Shown piece by piece: positions 1-10,085 of a stretch of DNA of 64,000 nt (position 1 is its first letter; the number at the start of each line of letters is the position of its first letter). The notes under the pieces were generated by a model. It had not been told where the DNA came from. It did not search any database and saw only the letters and a list, made by a program, of their open reading frames with translations. The stretch lies in contig NZ_CP011451.1 in the NCBI RefSeq assembly GCF_001007935.1, forward strand, positions 2,418,001 to 2,482,000. Reading direction: 5' to 3'. The position numbers and the translations under genes were made by a program. Origin of the DNA: Nitrosomonas communis (GTDB taxonomy: Bacteria; Pseudomonadota; Gammaproteobacteria; Burkholderiales; Nitrosomonadaceae).

Positions 1-265
1 CCGTGGTCGGTACACCGGCAAGATCAATATTATCCTTGATGGCAAAGGGAATCCCATATAGCGGGAGTTCCGCCATTCCCTTTGCTTCTACCTGGCTTGC
101 ATAATATTTCAAGGACTCCAGTGGAAGTGGAGTAATCCAAACATGGTCCGGATCATGTTGAATTTCAACATGAATCCTCTCTACCAGTTGAGTGGGGGAT
201 AACTCACCCCTTGCGTAGCGTTGCAGTAAAGAGACAATATCACTGAGCGGATAAAATTTTTCCAT
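1..265 (-). CDS. atzF: Allophanate hydrolase, N-terminal fragment (runs off the window)
   Basis: The first 88 codons of an amidase-signature protein read leftward off the window edge. The translation reaches a segment reading LPLYGIPFAIKDNIDLAG, the conserved block holding the catalytic Lys of the Ser-Ser-Lys triad (Lys in AIKDN). Allophanate hydrolase splits allophanate into ammonia and CO2 and is the last step after urea or guanidine carboxylation. The ATG lies two bases after the TGA of the carboxylase gene, so the two are co-transcribed and probably translationally coupled. The family is inferred from this block plus the neighbouring carboxylase; the C-terminal domain is outside the window. 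Confidence 0.9.
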   Translation of the reverse strand, partial: MEKFYPLSDIVSLLQRYARGELSPTQLVERIHVEIQHDPDHVWITPLPLESLKYYASQVEAKGMAELPLYGIPFAIKDNIDLAGVPTT

Positions 266-267
266 TG

Positions 268-3200
268 TCACACTTCTTCCTGAATAATGAGTAGTACTTG
301 ACCGGCAGATACATATCCCCCTTGTTTGCAGAATAATTGTTGCACGGTGCCCGTGACAGGCGAATCTACCGAGAATTCCATTTTCATGGATTCGACCATG
401 ATCAGCTGTTTTCCTGCTTCTACGGGTTCTCCTTCCCTGACCAGCAGCTTCCAGACTGTGCCTGTTACTTGAGAAGTGACAGCTTGCGCACCTTCTGGTA
501 AGTCGAGTTCGCTCTGTGCATCGGCTTCTTCCAGTACATCTTCACTGATATATTGAGCTAAGTGATTAGCCTGCCAGCGTTGGCGTTCAGCTTCGAACGC
601 AGCTTGCTGTTTAGCTTTGAATGCATGGATACTGGCAGCATGTTGCTGCAGAAAAGCGTTGTATTCACTCAGATTCAGAACCGTTTCTTCCGTGCGTAGC
701 TTGAAACGTCCGGTAATGAAATCGTTACGCAGTGTGAGGAGTTCACTTTCGCTGATGGGATAAAAACGGATTTGATCAAAGAAACGTAGTAACCAGGGAC
801 GGCCTTCCTTGAAATCGGCGGTTTGGCGATAGCGATTCCACATTTGTACGGTGCGACCGACAAACTGGTAGCCGCCCGGGCCTTCCATACCATAGATGCA
901 TAAATAGGCACCGCCAATCCCGACAGCATTCTCAGGTGTCCAGGTACGTGCGGGATTGTATTTGGTGGTGACAAGACGATGACGGGGGTCGAGCGGGGTC
1001 GCGACCGGTGCGCCCAGATAAACATCCCCCAGCCCCATGACCAAATAGCTCGCTGCAAATACAATATGCTGAACTTCTTCGATGCTCTCCAAGCCATTAA
1101 TGCGGCGAATAAATTCGATATTACTTGGGCACCACGGTGCGTCGCTGCGGACCGATTGCATGTATTTTTCAATAGCGAGCCGCGTAGCGGCGTCATCCCA
1201 GGATAAAGGTAGATAGATGATGCGGGACGGTACTTCCATATCATCGATTGCGGGCAGCTCGTTTTCACCTGCCATCAGAAGAGTCATTAACGTATGGCGC
1301 GTTAATCGTCGTGAATCAAAATGGATTTGCAGGGAGCGAATGCCGGGCGTCAGATCCAGGATACCAGCAAGCTCACCGCTGTCGATACGTTGCTGTAGCC
1401 ATGTCATCAAAGCATGAGCCCGGAAGCGTAAATTAAGATCGAGCACAGGCGGACCATATTCGATTAACAAATATTTATCGCCAGACTGACGATAAGTTAC
1501 TTGCACCTGTTTTTTGCTCTCAGAAATACGATGCAAAACGGGATTTTCCAGCTTCGCAGATTGAGTAGAAATTGAGATATTTCCATCGGCATGAAGATGC
1601 TGGATCAGCAAGTTCTGTTGTTGCTCCAGCGCAAGCGCATCTTCCATCGCTATTGCGCGGAAATGGAGGCTATCGCCTGGTCTAAGCTGGCCAATTTTCC
1701 ATAACTCTGCATAAGCTATGGTAACCGGACAAACAAAGCCACCCAGACTGGGGCCATCAGGACCAAGGATGATCGGCATATCGCCGGTAAAATCAACTGC
1801 GCCAACCGCGTAGGCGTTATCATGAATATTGGAAGGATGCAGCCCAGCTTCGCCGCCATCCATACGCGCCCATTGTGGTTTAGGACCGATGAGGCGCACC
1901 CCGGTACGACTGGAGTTATGATGGACTTTCCATTCAGCGGCAAAAAAATGTTCAATGTCTGCTTCGGTAAAGAAATCGGGCGCCCCATGTGGACCATACA
2001 ATACCGCGATTTCCCAGTGGTTCGTATAATCAGGAACCCATTCCTGTGGCAGATACTGTGGAAGGAAAGGCTGAGAAGACTCCATCACGTGAATATGCAG
2101 CACATCCCCGGCACGGAGCACACGTCCTGCATGCCCACCGAACTGACCGAGTGTGAAAGTAGCTTTGCTGCCAAGGTAATCAGGTATCTGAAAGCCGCCT
2201 TGTACTGCCAGGTAAACTCGGCTGCCCGCTTGTTTAACCTTGCCAAATTGCAAGAGTGTACCTGCTTTGACGAGATGAGATTGCCACTGGAGTAAGGGCT
2301 TACCGTCCAATAATATATCAATAGGAGCGCCACAGATGGCAATGATGCTAGCGCAATTGAAACGCAATGTCGGCCCCGCCAGAGTGATTTCCAGCCCGGC
2401 TTTATCTTCGGTATTATTCACTAGCCGGTTGGCAAGACGGAAGGCCAGACTATCCATTGGCCCTGAAGGAGGAACGCCTACGTTCCAGTAACCGATTCGC
2501 CCAGGATAATCCTGTATCATGGTTTGTACACCCGCGTTCAGGACATCAATGCTGTGTGCCTGATAATGGAAATCATTAAGAAACTGAGTGCTCACTTGCC
2601 CATTACGAAATAGGGTACTTTGCAGAATCTGTTTGAGATAAGCGAGATTGGTTTCAATCCCATGCAATGCCGTGTGATCCAGCGCTGTAAGGAGATGAGC
2701 AATGGCTTTTTCCCGGTCAGGTGCATGCACAATGATTTTAGCCAGCATGGGATCATAAAACGCTGATATGTTTATCCCTCGCTCGACCCAGGTTTCCACC
2801 CGGGCAGCAGTAGGAAACTCCGCCGTGGTCAAGGTGCCGCTGGAAGGCTGGAAATCTTTTGCAGGATTCTCCGCATAAATGCGTACCTGGATAGAAGCAC
2901 CCTGTGGTTTGATTATAAAAGAATCGAGCGGGAGGAGATCGTCCGCTGCTTGCCGCACCATCCATTCTACCAGATCGATACCGGTAACTTCCTCGGTGAC
3001 CCCGTGTTCGACTTGTAGACGGGTATTAACTTCAAGAAAATAAAACTGGCTATTAACAGCATCGAAAATATATTCGACGGTACCGGCAGATTGATAATTA
3101 ACTGCTTTGCCGAGGCGCACCGCGGTTTCCAGTAACGCCTGACGCAGGGGAGGAGGGAGGTTGGGGGCAGGTGTTTCTTCGATGACTTTCTGGTTGCGCC

Positions 3201-3894
3201 GCTGCATGGAGCAGTCGCGCTCGCCCAACGCCACAACTTGGCCCTTACCGTCACCAAAAATCTGCACTTCAATATGGCGAGCCTGGTCGACATATTTTTC
3301 CAGAAATAATCCGGCATCTTTGAAATTGTTTTGTGCGAGTGTTTTGACCGATTCATAAGCGTCAACCAGTTCATCCTGATTCCAGCAGAGACGCATGCCT
3401 ATGCCGCCACCGCCGGCAGTACTTTTTAACATGACCGGGTAACCAATATGCTTGGCCTGATGGCAGGCTGCTTCGAGATTTTCCAACAGATCGGTTCCCG
3501 GCAGAAGGGGAACTTGGTTTTGCAATGCCAGGGCCCGGGCAGTATGTTTCAAGCCAAAGGCGCGCATTTGCTGCGGAGTAGGGCCGATAAAACATATCCC
3601 ATGCGCAGCACACTGCTCGGCAAAATCAGCTTTCTCACTGAGGAAGCCATAGCCTGGATGAATCGCTTGCGCGCCAGTTTGCCGAGCAATCGTTAGTATT
3701 TTATCTGCGCGCAGATAGCTTTCAGCCGCGATGCCACTACCAATACAGTGAGCCTCATCCGCCTCGATGACATGCCGTGATAAAGCGTCCGCTTCGGTAT
3801 AAACGGCTACGCTTGCTATCTCCATCCGGCGGAGTGTGCGGATAATACGACAAGCAATTGCGCCACGATTGGCAATGAGCACTTTATTAAACAT
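268..3894 (-). CDS. Biotin-dependent urea/guanidine carboxylase
   Basis: A protein of about 1208 residues. In order it shows a biotin carboxylase domain (start [17 protein letters not shown], Gly-rich ATP-grasp loop [25 protein letters not shown]), a KipA/KipI-like carboxyltransferase region, and a C-terminal biotinyl domain with the biotin Lys in VESMKMEFS. It carboxylates urea or guanidine with bicarbonate and ATP. The guanidine riboswitch, the two DUF1989 genes and allophanate hydrolase in one operon argue for guanidine carboxylase, giving carboxyguanidine that is deiminated to allophanate. An upstream in-frame ATG at 3909 has no ribosome site, whereas AAGGA precedes the ATG at 3894, so that start is preferred. 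Substrate choice depends on a carboxyltransferase residue I could not place without an alignment. Confidence 0.93.
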   Translation of the reverse strand: MFNKVLIANRGAIACRIIRTLRRMEIASVAVYTEADALSRHVIEADEAHCIGSGIAAESYLRADKILTIARQTGAQAIHPGYGFLSEKADFAEQCAAHGICFIGPTPQQMRAFGLKHTARALALQNQVPLLPGTDLLENLEAACHQAKHIGYPVMLKSTAGGGGIGMRLCWNQDELVDAYESVKTLAQNNFKDAGLFLEKYVDQARHIEVQIFGDGKGQVVALGERDCSMQRRNQKVIEETPAPNLPPPLRQALLETAVRLGKAVNYQSAGTVEYIFDAVNSQFYFLEVNTRLQVEHGVTEEVTGIDLVEWMVRQAADDLLPLDSFIIKPQGASIQVRIYAENPAKDFQPSSGTLTTAEFPTAARVETWVERGINISAFYDPMLAKIIVHAPDREKAIAHLLTALDHTALHGIETNLAYLKQILQSTLFRNGQVSTQFLNDFHYQAHSIDVLNAGVQTMIQDYPGRIGYWNVGVPPSGPMDSLAFRLANRLVNNTEDKAGLEITLAGPTLRFNCASIIAICGAPIDILLDGKPLLQWQSHLVKAGTLLQFGKVKQAGSRVYLAVQGGFQIPDYLGSKATFTLGQFGGHAGRVLRAGDVLHIHVMESSQPFLPQYLPQEWVPDYTNHWEIAVLYGPHGAPDFFTEADIEHFFAAEWKVHHNSSRTGVRLIGPKPQWARMDGGEAGLHPSNIHDNAYAVGAVDFTGDMPIILGPDGPSLGGFVCPVTIAYAELWKIGQLRPGDSLHFRAIAMEDALALEQQQNLLIQHLHADGNISISTQSAKLENPVLHRISESKKQVQVTYRQSGDKYLLIEYGPPVLDLNLRFRAHALMTWLQQRIDSGELAGILDLTPGIRSLQIHFDSRRLTRHTLMTLLMAGENELPAIDDMEVPSRIIYLPLSWDDAATRLAIEKYMQSVRSDAPWCPSNIEFIRRINGLESIEEVQHIVFAASYLVMGLGDVYLGAPVATPLDPRHRLVTTKYNPARTWTPENAVGIGGAYLCIYGMEGPGGYQFVGRTVQMWNRYRQTADFKEGRPWLLRFFDQIRFYPISESELLTLRNDFITGRFKLRTEETVLNLSEYNAFLQQHAASIHAFKAKQQAAFEAERQRWQANHLAQYISEDVLEEADAQSELDLPEGAQAVTSQVTGTVWKLLVREGEPVEAGKQLIMVESMKMEFSVDSPVTGTVQQLFCKQGGYVSAGQVLLIIQEEV

Positions 3895-3919
3895 AGTTTT
3901 ATCCTTCATGGATCAATCA

Positions 3920-4591
3920 TTAACTGGCTGACGTCTCCCAGACCAGTAATCTGATCGGTGTTGGGTTGTAAGCATTGCAAGGATTATTCAGCTGCGGACA
4001 ATTCGAGATCAATACCAATACATCCATTTCAGCGCGCATTTCGACATACTTGCCAGGCGCAGAAATACCGTCTACAAATTCCAATCTACCATCCTCTGTG
4101 ACAGGCACATTCATAAAAAAATTGATATTGCTCGGAATATCGCGCTTGCTCATGTCAAGGTGCCCGCAAGCGGTTTCATGTGCGAGTGCATGCAGAAAAT
4201 TATCGCGGCAGCTATGCATCGGGTATTTTTCCAGCGCGTAACGCACGGTGTTGCTTTCTGCGGAACAGGCACCGCCCAGCGTGTCATGACGTCCACAGGT
4301 GTCCGCAGTGATCGTGAGCATGACATTGCCAAAATTGGAGCAGAGCTTGCTGCCAGTGGTCAGATATAGCTTATTCTGCGCGCGTATCGTGTCTGCCACG
4401 CTATAGCGCTCCCATGCATGATTTGCATTGAAAAATAGCGTATCGACGGCCTGATTGCCTTCCAGGTCAACAATACGAAAAATCTGTCCCTGTTTAACTA
4501 TCTTGACCCAAGGCTCACCTGCCGCACAAATTTCATCAATGATAGCAGCATCAGGATTAAGTTGACTTTCGATCAATTGAAACGTATTCAT
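3920..4591 (-). CDS. DUF1989 protein, urea-carboxylase-associated / carboxyguanidine deiminase subunit
   Basis: About 223 residues with the DUF1989 pattern: [11 protein letters not shown], a Cys/His-rich core ([16 protein letters not shown]) and [10 protein letters not shown] near the C-terminus. Members occur in pairs beside urea carboxylase (UAAP1/UAAP2) and have been shown elsewhere to form carboxyguanidine deiminase, which converts carboxyguanidine to allophanate and ammonia. The start at 4591 is supported by GGAGG six bases upstream and overlaps the TGA of the preceding paralogue as ATGA. A longer reading frame to 4666 exists but runs into that paralogue. A paralogue pair made in equal amounts fits a heteromeric enzyme; the function is inferred from family and context. 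Confidence 0.88.
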   Translation of the reverse strand: MNTFQLIESQLNPDAAIIDEICAAGEPWVKIVKQGQIFRIVDLEGNQAVDTLFFNANHAWERYSVADTIRAQNKLYLTTGSKLCSNFGNVMLTITADTCGRHDTLGGACSAESNTVRYALEKYPMHSCRDNFLHALAHETACGHLDMSKRDIPSNINFFMNVPVTEDGRLEFVDGISAPGKYVEMRAEMDVLVLISNCPQLNNPCNAYNPTPIRLLVWETSAS

Positions 4592-5319
4592 AATGCACCT
4601 CCACAAGGGGGATAGAACCGATGAGTATTGTGCAATCCACGCAGGTTCTCGGCAATTTGTTTGCACTCCGAAGCTGCCGCGGAGGAGGTAGTAAAGGCAG
4701 CCAGATGGACAGTACCGGGTTGATAAGTTGTGTTGGTATCAAGCGGATGAGGAGCGGTAGAAAGGACAACCAATGTATCCATTTCAAAACTCAGATCGAC
4801 ATAACTGCCTGCTTTACTGTGGTTGCGATGGAAGGTGAGTTCACCTGCATCATTGGCAGTTACTTTGCTGAAAAAATTTATATTGGCTACGATGTCACGC
4901 ATGCCCAGCCCCCATTTGCCAAGTTCGATCAACATGCCATCCAAACCATTGCGATACATTTGATTGCGATGTTCTTGGTAACGGGTGATGCCATATTTTT
5001 GCTGGATCAGTGTGCGATCACTCAAGCCACATACGGTATCATGCCACCCTACTGTGTCAGCTGTAATGCAGCAGAATATCCGACCCATATCGGAGTAACA
5101 GGCATGTCCCCTAGTCAAGTGAAAAGTATGTTGTGCCTTCAACGTATCGGCCATATTGTAGCGCTCTAGTTTTTCTTCTTGATTGAAGAATAAAACCGCT
5201 GCATTGGCGTTACCGCTGACATCGGCTAAACGCAGAGTAATTCCGCGACGCAGTATGCCTGACCAGTGGCATCCGCCCGGAATAGGTTCTTCCCATAGGG
5301 ATATATTCTCTTGATTCAT
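4588..5319 (-). CDS. DUF1989 protein, second urea-carboxylase-associated paralogue
   Basis: 243 residues beginning [21 protein letters not shown]. It shares the DUF1989 layout with its downstream neighbour ([34 protein letters not shown]) but is clearly diverged, so the two are ancient paralogues. AGGAG lies upstream of the ATG at 5319, and that ATG overlaps the permease TGA as ATGA. The gene's own TGA overlaps the next ATG. It is probably the partner subunit of the carboxyguanidine deiminase complex feeding allophanate hydrolase. Which of the two carries the active site cannot be told from sequence alone. Confidence 0.88.
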   Translation of the reverse strand: MNQENISLWEEPIPGGCHWSGILRRGITLRLADVSGNANAAVLFFNQEEKLERYNMADTLKAQHTFHLTRGHACYSDMGRIFCCITADTVGWHDTVCGLSDRTLIQQKYGITRYQEHRNQMYRNGLDGMLIELGKWGLGMRDIVANINFFSKVTANDAGELTFHRNHSKAGSYVDLSFEMDTLVVLSTAPHPLDTNTTYQPGTVHLAAFTTSSAAASECKQIAENLRGLHNTHRFYPPCGGAL

Positions 5320-6746
5320 TTGTTTCTCCTTATCAGAATGGTTAAGGTTGTTGCGCTTAGGATGCTTCCCAGAACCAGCGGTACTGCCCAAAGCTGCCAC
5401 CAGGGCGCATTGGGTGAAGCCAAGTAGGTGCGTGGCCACGCAATATTAATTAACTCGAATAATGACCAGAGAAAAGCGATGATATTGATGATCAGACCCC
5501 ACCGTCCTAATCTTAATTCCCCCAGCGCTGGATCCCAGCGGCCGGTGAGCCGAGTGTATAAACCGACGCCTGTGGTCATGGAAAACATGGCATAGAGACC
5601 GCCTGTACCAAATGCGATGATGGTAGCGACAGCCTGATCATGGAGCCCGAACAATAGTCCCAGGCCAGCCAAAAATACTGTGCAGAGAATCGCATTTCTT
5701 GGTGTTTTAGCAGTAGTTACGCGGCTGAGTGGTGCAGGCAGGCTGCCTTCACGCGCCATGGAGAAGACGATGCGGGAGGTGTACTTCACGACGGATGCAC
5801 CGCAAGCGAGAAAAGCGATCACGACAATCGCCAGAAAGGGTTTCTCAAACCAATCTCCAATATGGGTGGTAATCAGCGGTGTAATAGGGTCAAATGTTGC
5901 ACTGGTTTTTGCCAGGGTATCGTGATCAAACGATAACGTTAATGCAGCAGAATTGAAGACGACCACGGTACCTACCGCGCATAACGAGAAAAAAATCGCG
6001 CGCGGTACCATGCGCTTGGGCTGGTGCGTTTCCTCTGAAGTGGTTGAGCAGGCATCAAATCCGATGAATGCCCAGCCGGCAATGGCGAGTGCAGCTAAAA
6101 AAGCAGAAAGTTTGTCCGGTGCTGTACCGCTACCCAGGTTCTGGAATAATTCGGAAACGGGATGTTCCCGGAAAAACAGGAAAAGTAACAGGGCAATACC
6201 AAATGATCCAATGATTTCGGCATATACCCCAAGTGCAATGATCGACTTGAACACATTTACATGAGCAAGATTGAGCAACATGCAAATGAGCAGAAAAACC
6301 ATACCCCAGCATACCATTATAAAGCCAGTTCCACTTGGAGCATCAAATAGAATAGCGAGCCAGATTCCTCCGGTATAAGCGGTTGTGGTCAGCATGGCGA
6401 TGGTTGAGCTGACATAAATGATCCCAGCGTACTGGCCTGTAATCGTTCCACCGAGTTGGCGCGCCCATTTGTAAGCGCCGCCTGCAATCGGAAATTGGGA
6501 AGAGAGCTCGGCGTAGACGGTCGCAACTAATAACTGCATGATTAAACAGATCACGAGCGCTGTGAACCAGCCTCCACCAGTGACATTGGTTTGGACACCG
6601 ACTATGGCATAAAGCCCAACCACAGGAGAAACCACAGCGAAGCCAAGCGTAAAGCTATTCCAGATGCCCATGCTGCGATTAAGCATTTGGGGATCAGTTG
6701 ATTTCATTTCAGATGAAAAGCTTTTGTGACTATGAACGGTTGACAT
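5316..6746 (-). CDS. APC-superfamily permease, candidate guanidine importer
   Basis: About 476 residues with roughly 12 hydrophobic segments. The N-terminal signature GFAVVSPVVGLYAIV and the following EL-x-SQFPIAGGAYKWAR are typical of amino acid/polyamine/organocation permeases. TGAGG sits six bases before the ATG at 6746, which is preferred over ATGs further upstream. Its TGA overlaps the next gene's ATG, and it is the first conserved gene after the guanidine-I riboswitch. I infer import of guanidine or a guanidino/urea compound as a nitrogen source. Family membership is clear; the substrate is inferred from position only. Confidence 0.87.
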   Translation of the reverse strand: MSTVHSHKSFSSEMKSTDPQMLNRSMGIWNSFTLGFAVVSPVVGLYAIVGVQTNVTGGGWFTALVICLIMQLLVATVYAELSSQFPIAGGAYKWARQLGGTITGQYAGIIYVSSTIAMLTTTAYTGGIWLAILFDAPSGTGFIMVCWGMVFLLICMLLNLAHVNVFKSIIALGVYAEIIGSFGIALLLFLFFREHPVSELFQNLGSGTAPDKLSAFLAALAIAGWAFIGFDACSTTSEETHQPKRMVPRAIFFSLCAVGTVVVFNSAALTLSFDHDTLAKTSATFDPITPLITTHIGDWFEKPFLAIVVIAFLACGASVVKYTSRIVFSMAREGSLPAPLSRVTTAKTPRNAILCTVFLAGLGLLFGLHDQAVATIIAFGTGGLYAMFSMTTGVGLYTRLTGRWDPALGELRLGRWGLIINIIAFLWSLFELINIAWPRTYLASPNAPWWQLWAVPLVLGSILSATTLTILIRRNK

Positions 6747-6796
6747 GGTATGCCTCATAAAAATAATGAGAAATGATTCAATCCGAGTTAAAGCTC

Positions 6797-7033
6797 TCAA
6801 TTAACTGAGAAGCTGAAGATCGGTAAAAAGCTTAGCCTGAGAGCGATAGCTCGTTTAAACCTGGAAGTAGTTGGAAAAAAATGAACGGTCAGGCATTGCG
6901 TATTTTTTTCTGACCAACTCGAATTACTCACATTGGCCTGTATCCATGAATCGGCCGTAGCAAGTGTTAGATTTTTTCCAGTACTATTGCTGGAAAGAAA
7001 GTGGTGAAATGAATATAAGATTGATATGTACAT
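6797..7033 (-). CDS. Short ORF directly after the guanidine riboswitch
   Basis: A 78-codon frame whose ATG follows a very strong AAAGGAGG ribosome site. It is Ser-rich, resembles no family I know and ends 50 bases before the permease start. The ribosome site is the element the riboswitch appears to control, so this frame is probably translated first. It may be a leader peptide that couples riboswitch control to the permease, or the remnant of a displaced first gene. Composition does not strongly support a folded protein. Confidence 0.4.
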   Translation of the reverse strand: MYISILYSFHHFLSSNSTGKNLTLATADSWIQANVSNSSWSEKNTQCLTVHFFPTTSRFKRAIALRLSFLPIFSFSVN

Positions 7034-7134
7034 AACGAAGCCTCCTTTAAATCATCAGGTCAAATACCGAGAGTCGTAATGTGTCAAAACATTACGTTTC
7101 TCCCGGGCTTTTATCCCTCCGTGGAGCTTCGTTA
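7033..7134 (-). promoter_or_regulatory. Riboswitch expression platform that can mask the ribosome site
   Basis: The sequence GGAGGCTTCGTTA (7045 to 7033), which contains the Shine-Dalgarno, is complementary to TAACGAAGCTCC inside the aptamer (7134 to 7123) except for one bulged base. A second alternative pairing is CTCTCGG (7073 to 7067) with the conserved aptamer CCGAGAG (7157 to 7151). Ligand binding should keep the aptamer strands paired and free the ribosome site. No U-tract terminator is visible, so control appears to be translational. This is inference from base pairing. Confidence 0.65.
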
Positions 7135-7200
7135 TTACTGAAGCCAGAAACTCTCGGACCAGACACTTCTAAAGCAAGAAGCCGGAACCCTAGTTTGCTA
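7098..7200 (-). promoter_or_regulatory. Guanidine-I (ykkC) riboswitch aptamer
   Basis: On the minus strand the conserved blocks appear in order: CTAGGGTTCCGG, then CTGGTCCGAGAG, then ACGGAGGGATAAAAGCCCGG followed by GAGA. These match the ykkC / guanidine-I class, which binds guanidinium and turns on genes for its export or degradation. It sits just upstream of the permease-DUF1989-carboxylase-allophanate hydrolase operon. That position independently supports guanidine, and not urea, as the physiological substrate. Confidence 0.93.
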
Positions 7201-7208
7201 TTACATCA

Positions 7209-7228
7209 GTTGTATAACATGATACAAC
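7209..7228. promoter_or_regulatory. Inverted repeat upstream of the riboswitch, possible operator
   Basis: GTTGTAT and ATACAAC form a 7-bp inverted repeat with a six-base centre, just upstream of the riboswitch on the transcribed strand. It lies where a promoter would be expected. It could be a repressor or activator site; no regulator gene is adjacent. Confidence 0.3.
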
Positions 7229-7394
7229 TTAGTGACGCCTCTCAATAGTTAATGAATACTAAGAAACGATTTCAAGAATAAAGTTAACATATCTTTTTTA
7301 GAAAAACAAATTTGTATTTTCGAAATTGATGGTAAATGGCGAACTCCTCGTATAGTATCTTGCTTATAGATTTACTAGACTAGGAAGGTGTGGG

Positions 7395-8036
7395 TCAAGC
7401 AACACCATACTGTGCGCGATAACGCTTAATGGCTAATAAATCAGGTGCCATATCGCCTCTGGCCACTAAATAATCCATAATATTATCCAAATTGATAATG
7501 CTGATCACCGGGATGTGGTGCATCTGTTCAACATCCTGGATAGCAGATTTCTCATGGCGGCCTCGCTCCATGCGATCCAGCGCAACGACAACACCACAAG
7601 GTGTGGCTGAAGCAGTACGAATAAGATCGACAGATTCCTGGACGGATGTGCCTGCAGTGATCACATCATCGACAATCAGCACTTGGCCTGCGAGTGGCGC
7701 ACCGATAATATTGCCTCCTTCGCCATGATCTTTGATTTCTTTTCGATTAAAACAGAAAGCATAATTATGACCCATCTCAGCTAGCGCAATGGCAATCGCG
7801 CTGACAAGCGGGATCCCTTTGTATGCGGGGCCAAACAACATATCAAGCGGGAGTTGGGCAGCTAAAATGGCTTGCGCGTAGAATTGGCCGAGTTTATGGA
7901 GTGAATTGCCATCATTAAATAACCCCGCATTAAAAAAATAGGGTGACAGACGTCCTGATTTGGTCTTGAATTCACCAAAGCGCAGCACATTACGTTCGAT
8001 GGCAAATTCAATAAAGGCTTGTTTAAAATCTGGCAT
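7395..8036 (-). CDS. pyrE: Orotate phosphoribosyltransferase
   Basis: 213 residues, the usual length. It contains the N-terminal FGEFKTKSGRLSPYFFNAG substrate block and the PRPP-binding motif VLIVDDVITAGTS. It transfers ribose-5-phosphate from PRPP to orotate to make OMP in pyrimidine synthesis. It stands alone here, flanked by the guanidine operon leader and an IS remnant, and looks intact. Confidence 0.97.
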   Translation of the reverse strand: MPDFKQAFIEFAIERNVLRFGEFKTKSGRLSPYFFNAGLFNDGNSLHKLGQFYAQAILAAQLPLDMLFGPAYKGIPLVSAIAIALAEMGHNYAFCFNRKEIKDHGEGGNIIGAPLAGQVLIVDDVITAGTSVQESVDLIRTASATPCGVVVALDRMERGRHEKSAIQDVEQMHHIPVISIINLDNIMDYLVARGDMAPDLLAIKRYRAQYGVA

Positions 8037-8504
8037 AGCTCTAATAATTCATAAAAATGCGAATTATAATGCTAAAGATAAATGGTGTATTCTGCATAGC
8101 TACAGTTTTGGCTTAAGTTTATATTTTAAGCGGTTTTTGGCTGTTTATTATTTGCTGTTTTATATACAGTTTGCTCTTCATCTATGAAAAAAATTGTTTA
8201 TCGCAAACACAATTTTTACCATGTTGCTAACCGATATAAAAATCCGCAAGACAAAACAATAATAAACCGAGAATTAACCAACCGCCTTGGTTTATACATT
8301 ATGCAATGATTGACATTTTTCCTACTGCATCCAAAAGCACAAACATTTGTAGGGTTTTTAACAGTTGTCTTTTTTGTCATCCATTCTTCGCTGACGCCAT
8401 GGCTGCGGTATTAATTCCAGAATGTGGTTGGCTCATACATCCCGTCCTCAATCATTTCTTCCATAAGGCATCAACCAAAGTGTTTATGGAAGAGTACATT
8501 CTGC
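8037..8504. other. Intergenic stretch upstream of pyrE
   Basis: AT-rich, and presumably holds the pyrE promoter. Short frames here show no coherent protein. The right part (from about 8300) is probably the eroded end of the IS630 remnant that follows. Confidence 0.4.
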
Positions 8505-8898
8505 CTAGGGGCTTGTTCCTTGATAAAATTTCTCTGTTTCAATGTCATTGAAGTCTGGAGAATAAGACAGCAGGTATTTAAGCGTATACCCGGCATTGGC
8601 AAAGGCGGTTTTGACACCCTGCCGTTTGTAGAACGTCGCGTTGTCCATGATAATTACGCAAGCGGGCAGGAACTTGGTCAAAAGGTCCTGTGTAACCCAC
8701 GCATGGAAGATGTTGGCATTGATCAATGTTAATCCCCAGGAGCATAGCCATGCGTGAGGGGCATGTCGTGCGCAAAGCCTCTTTCATCGAGATAAACAAT
8801 GACGCGTCCTTCGCGTTCATAGCCTTCAATTTTTTTCTGAAAGATAGGCCGCTCTTCTTCGTTTGTCTTTGGGTAAGGCAGGTTCTTTTATAAGTCAC
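8505..8898 (-). pseudogene. IS630-family transposase remnant
   Basis: Two overlapping frames together resemble an IS630 transposase. One has VIIMDNATFYKRQG and LSYSPDFNDIETE, the second and third acidic blocks of the DDE domain. The other has the preceding KKSGLSFRKKLKAMNAKD region. They are in different frames and both ends are missing, so the gene is frameshifted and truncated. No terminal repeats are recognisable. Confidence 0.7.
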
Positions 8899-9063
8899 AC
8901 CCAGACGCCTTAAAGCATAAATTTATTCACTAACATCAAGTGGTAAGATATATAATAAATTCTTTTGTTTCATTAAGTTGTAGTATAAGTTTTAATTTGC
9001 CAATAGCATAAATCTACTGTAATCTTGTTGTAATCTACGTCTTTAATCTTTGGGATAGTTAAC

Positions 9064-9297
9064 ATGGCAGTCGTGAAATGGGCTGTACGTCCATGGGATG
9101 ATCGCAGAATTTTATATATTAATGAGTTATGTGATGTATCCAGTATGCTGCCAAACGAAGGCGATATCATCAGTCGGCCTTTTCTTGTTGATCCTGAAAC
9201 ACTTGAACCGGTTCTTGTTCGTGTGATTGAGATTATTGATCATCCCAAAATGCATTCCCATGTGGTTGTCGTAGTAGCCCCAGCAGACGAATATTAG
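9064..9297 (+). CDS. Small protein of unknown function
   Basis: 77 residues starting MAVVKWAVRPWDDRRILYINELC. Codon pattern and composition look coding, with no signal peptide or membrane segment. The ATG is preceded by GGGA. It lies between an IS remnant and decayed sequence, with no operon partner. I do not recognise the family. Confidence 0.5.
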   Translation: MAVVKWAVRPWDDRRILYINELCDVSSMLPNEGDIISRPFLVDPETLEPVLVRVIEIIDHPKMHSHVVVVVAPADEY

Positions 9298-9662
9298 TAA
9301 GCTTGGCTTTGTGCTTGCCGATTACAACCCGTGCTATATTAGTTGTTGACATCCAGTAGATAAACGCTCGCATTTGGCAATCTAATGCATCTGATATGTC
9401 GCCCTGGTGGCAAGTGATGATTTCTTGATAAACTAGCTGTGTGTCTGATTGTTTGACAGCATGGAGTTCAATTGGTAACGCCTGCGCTACCACCAACCGC
9501 AAATTGTTGCTAATCCCCATCCCTTCGCTCCGGTGCTTACATCCGGCTCCACTCTTCACAGCGCACCTTGTGAGATACCTTGTTATCCAGAATTTGGTTA
9601 GTATTTTGTTTCCATTTATTGTAACCATTGGATTATGTGAATTTTAGAAGAATAGGGTCAGG
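9298..9662. other. Unassigned stretch
   Basis: A 131-codon minus-strand frame (9233-9628) and a 68-codon plus-strand frame cross this interval. Neither has a ribosome site or recognisable motif, and the first overlaps the 77-residue gene. I see no reliable gene. Confidence 0.35.
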
Positions 9663-10085
9663 CTAATGAAGGTTTTTAGTAGGTGACAATTCGAACCAGA
9701 ATGGCTCTCTCTTACCAACGACAATTTCTTCATTGAGTTGATATAGGAAATTGAGCGTAATAATTGAATAACCTGGTTGAAGTCCCTCAATCTCACCATA
9801 TTCGTTTTCCAGAATATGATGCACCACAAAAAGAGAGCCGTATTCAAGTATAAGAGTCGTATTATTCTCAATGACAGAGGGGGCAACAATTATCTTATCT
9901 TGATGATTTAATTGTTTAAGTACTGGAGCAATAACGTAGTTTGTATTCTTGTACAAGAGATTATCGTATGATTCAAAATTGACAAATAGTAAGCCAGAGT
10001 AATTTTTCTCATTTCAGAACTGGCTAAGGGTGATGGAGTAATCACGATTTAGCTTAACTACGATATTCCGATGTGACTTTTTCAT
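9663..10085 (-). pseudogene. Hypothetical gene interrupted by one in-frame TGA
   Basis: GGAGCAAATA precedes an ATG at 10085 that opens a frame of 140 codons ending at 9663. Codon 24 (10016-10014) is TGA; the frame is otherwise open and its composition is uniform on both sides (…SITLSQF, stop, NEKNYSGLLF…). A single CGA-to-TGA change would explain it. The protein family is unknown. The downstream part could restart at the ATG at 9956, but no ribosome site is seen there. No selenocysteine insertion hairpin is evident after the TGA. Confidence 0.55.

Noticed and set aside
9233..9628. 131-codon minus-strand frame
   Set aside because: No ribosome site, no motif, and it overlaps a better-supported plus-strand ORF.
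9663..10085. Selenoprotein explanation for the in-frame TGA
   Set aside because: No insertion-element hairpin is seen after the TGA and the protein has no redox motif at that position. A nonsense mutation is simpler.
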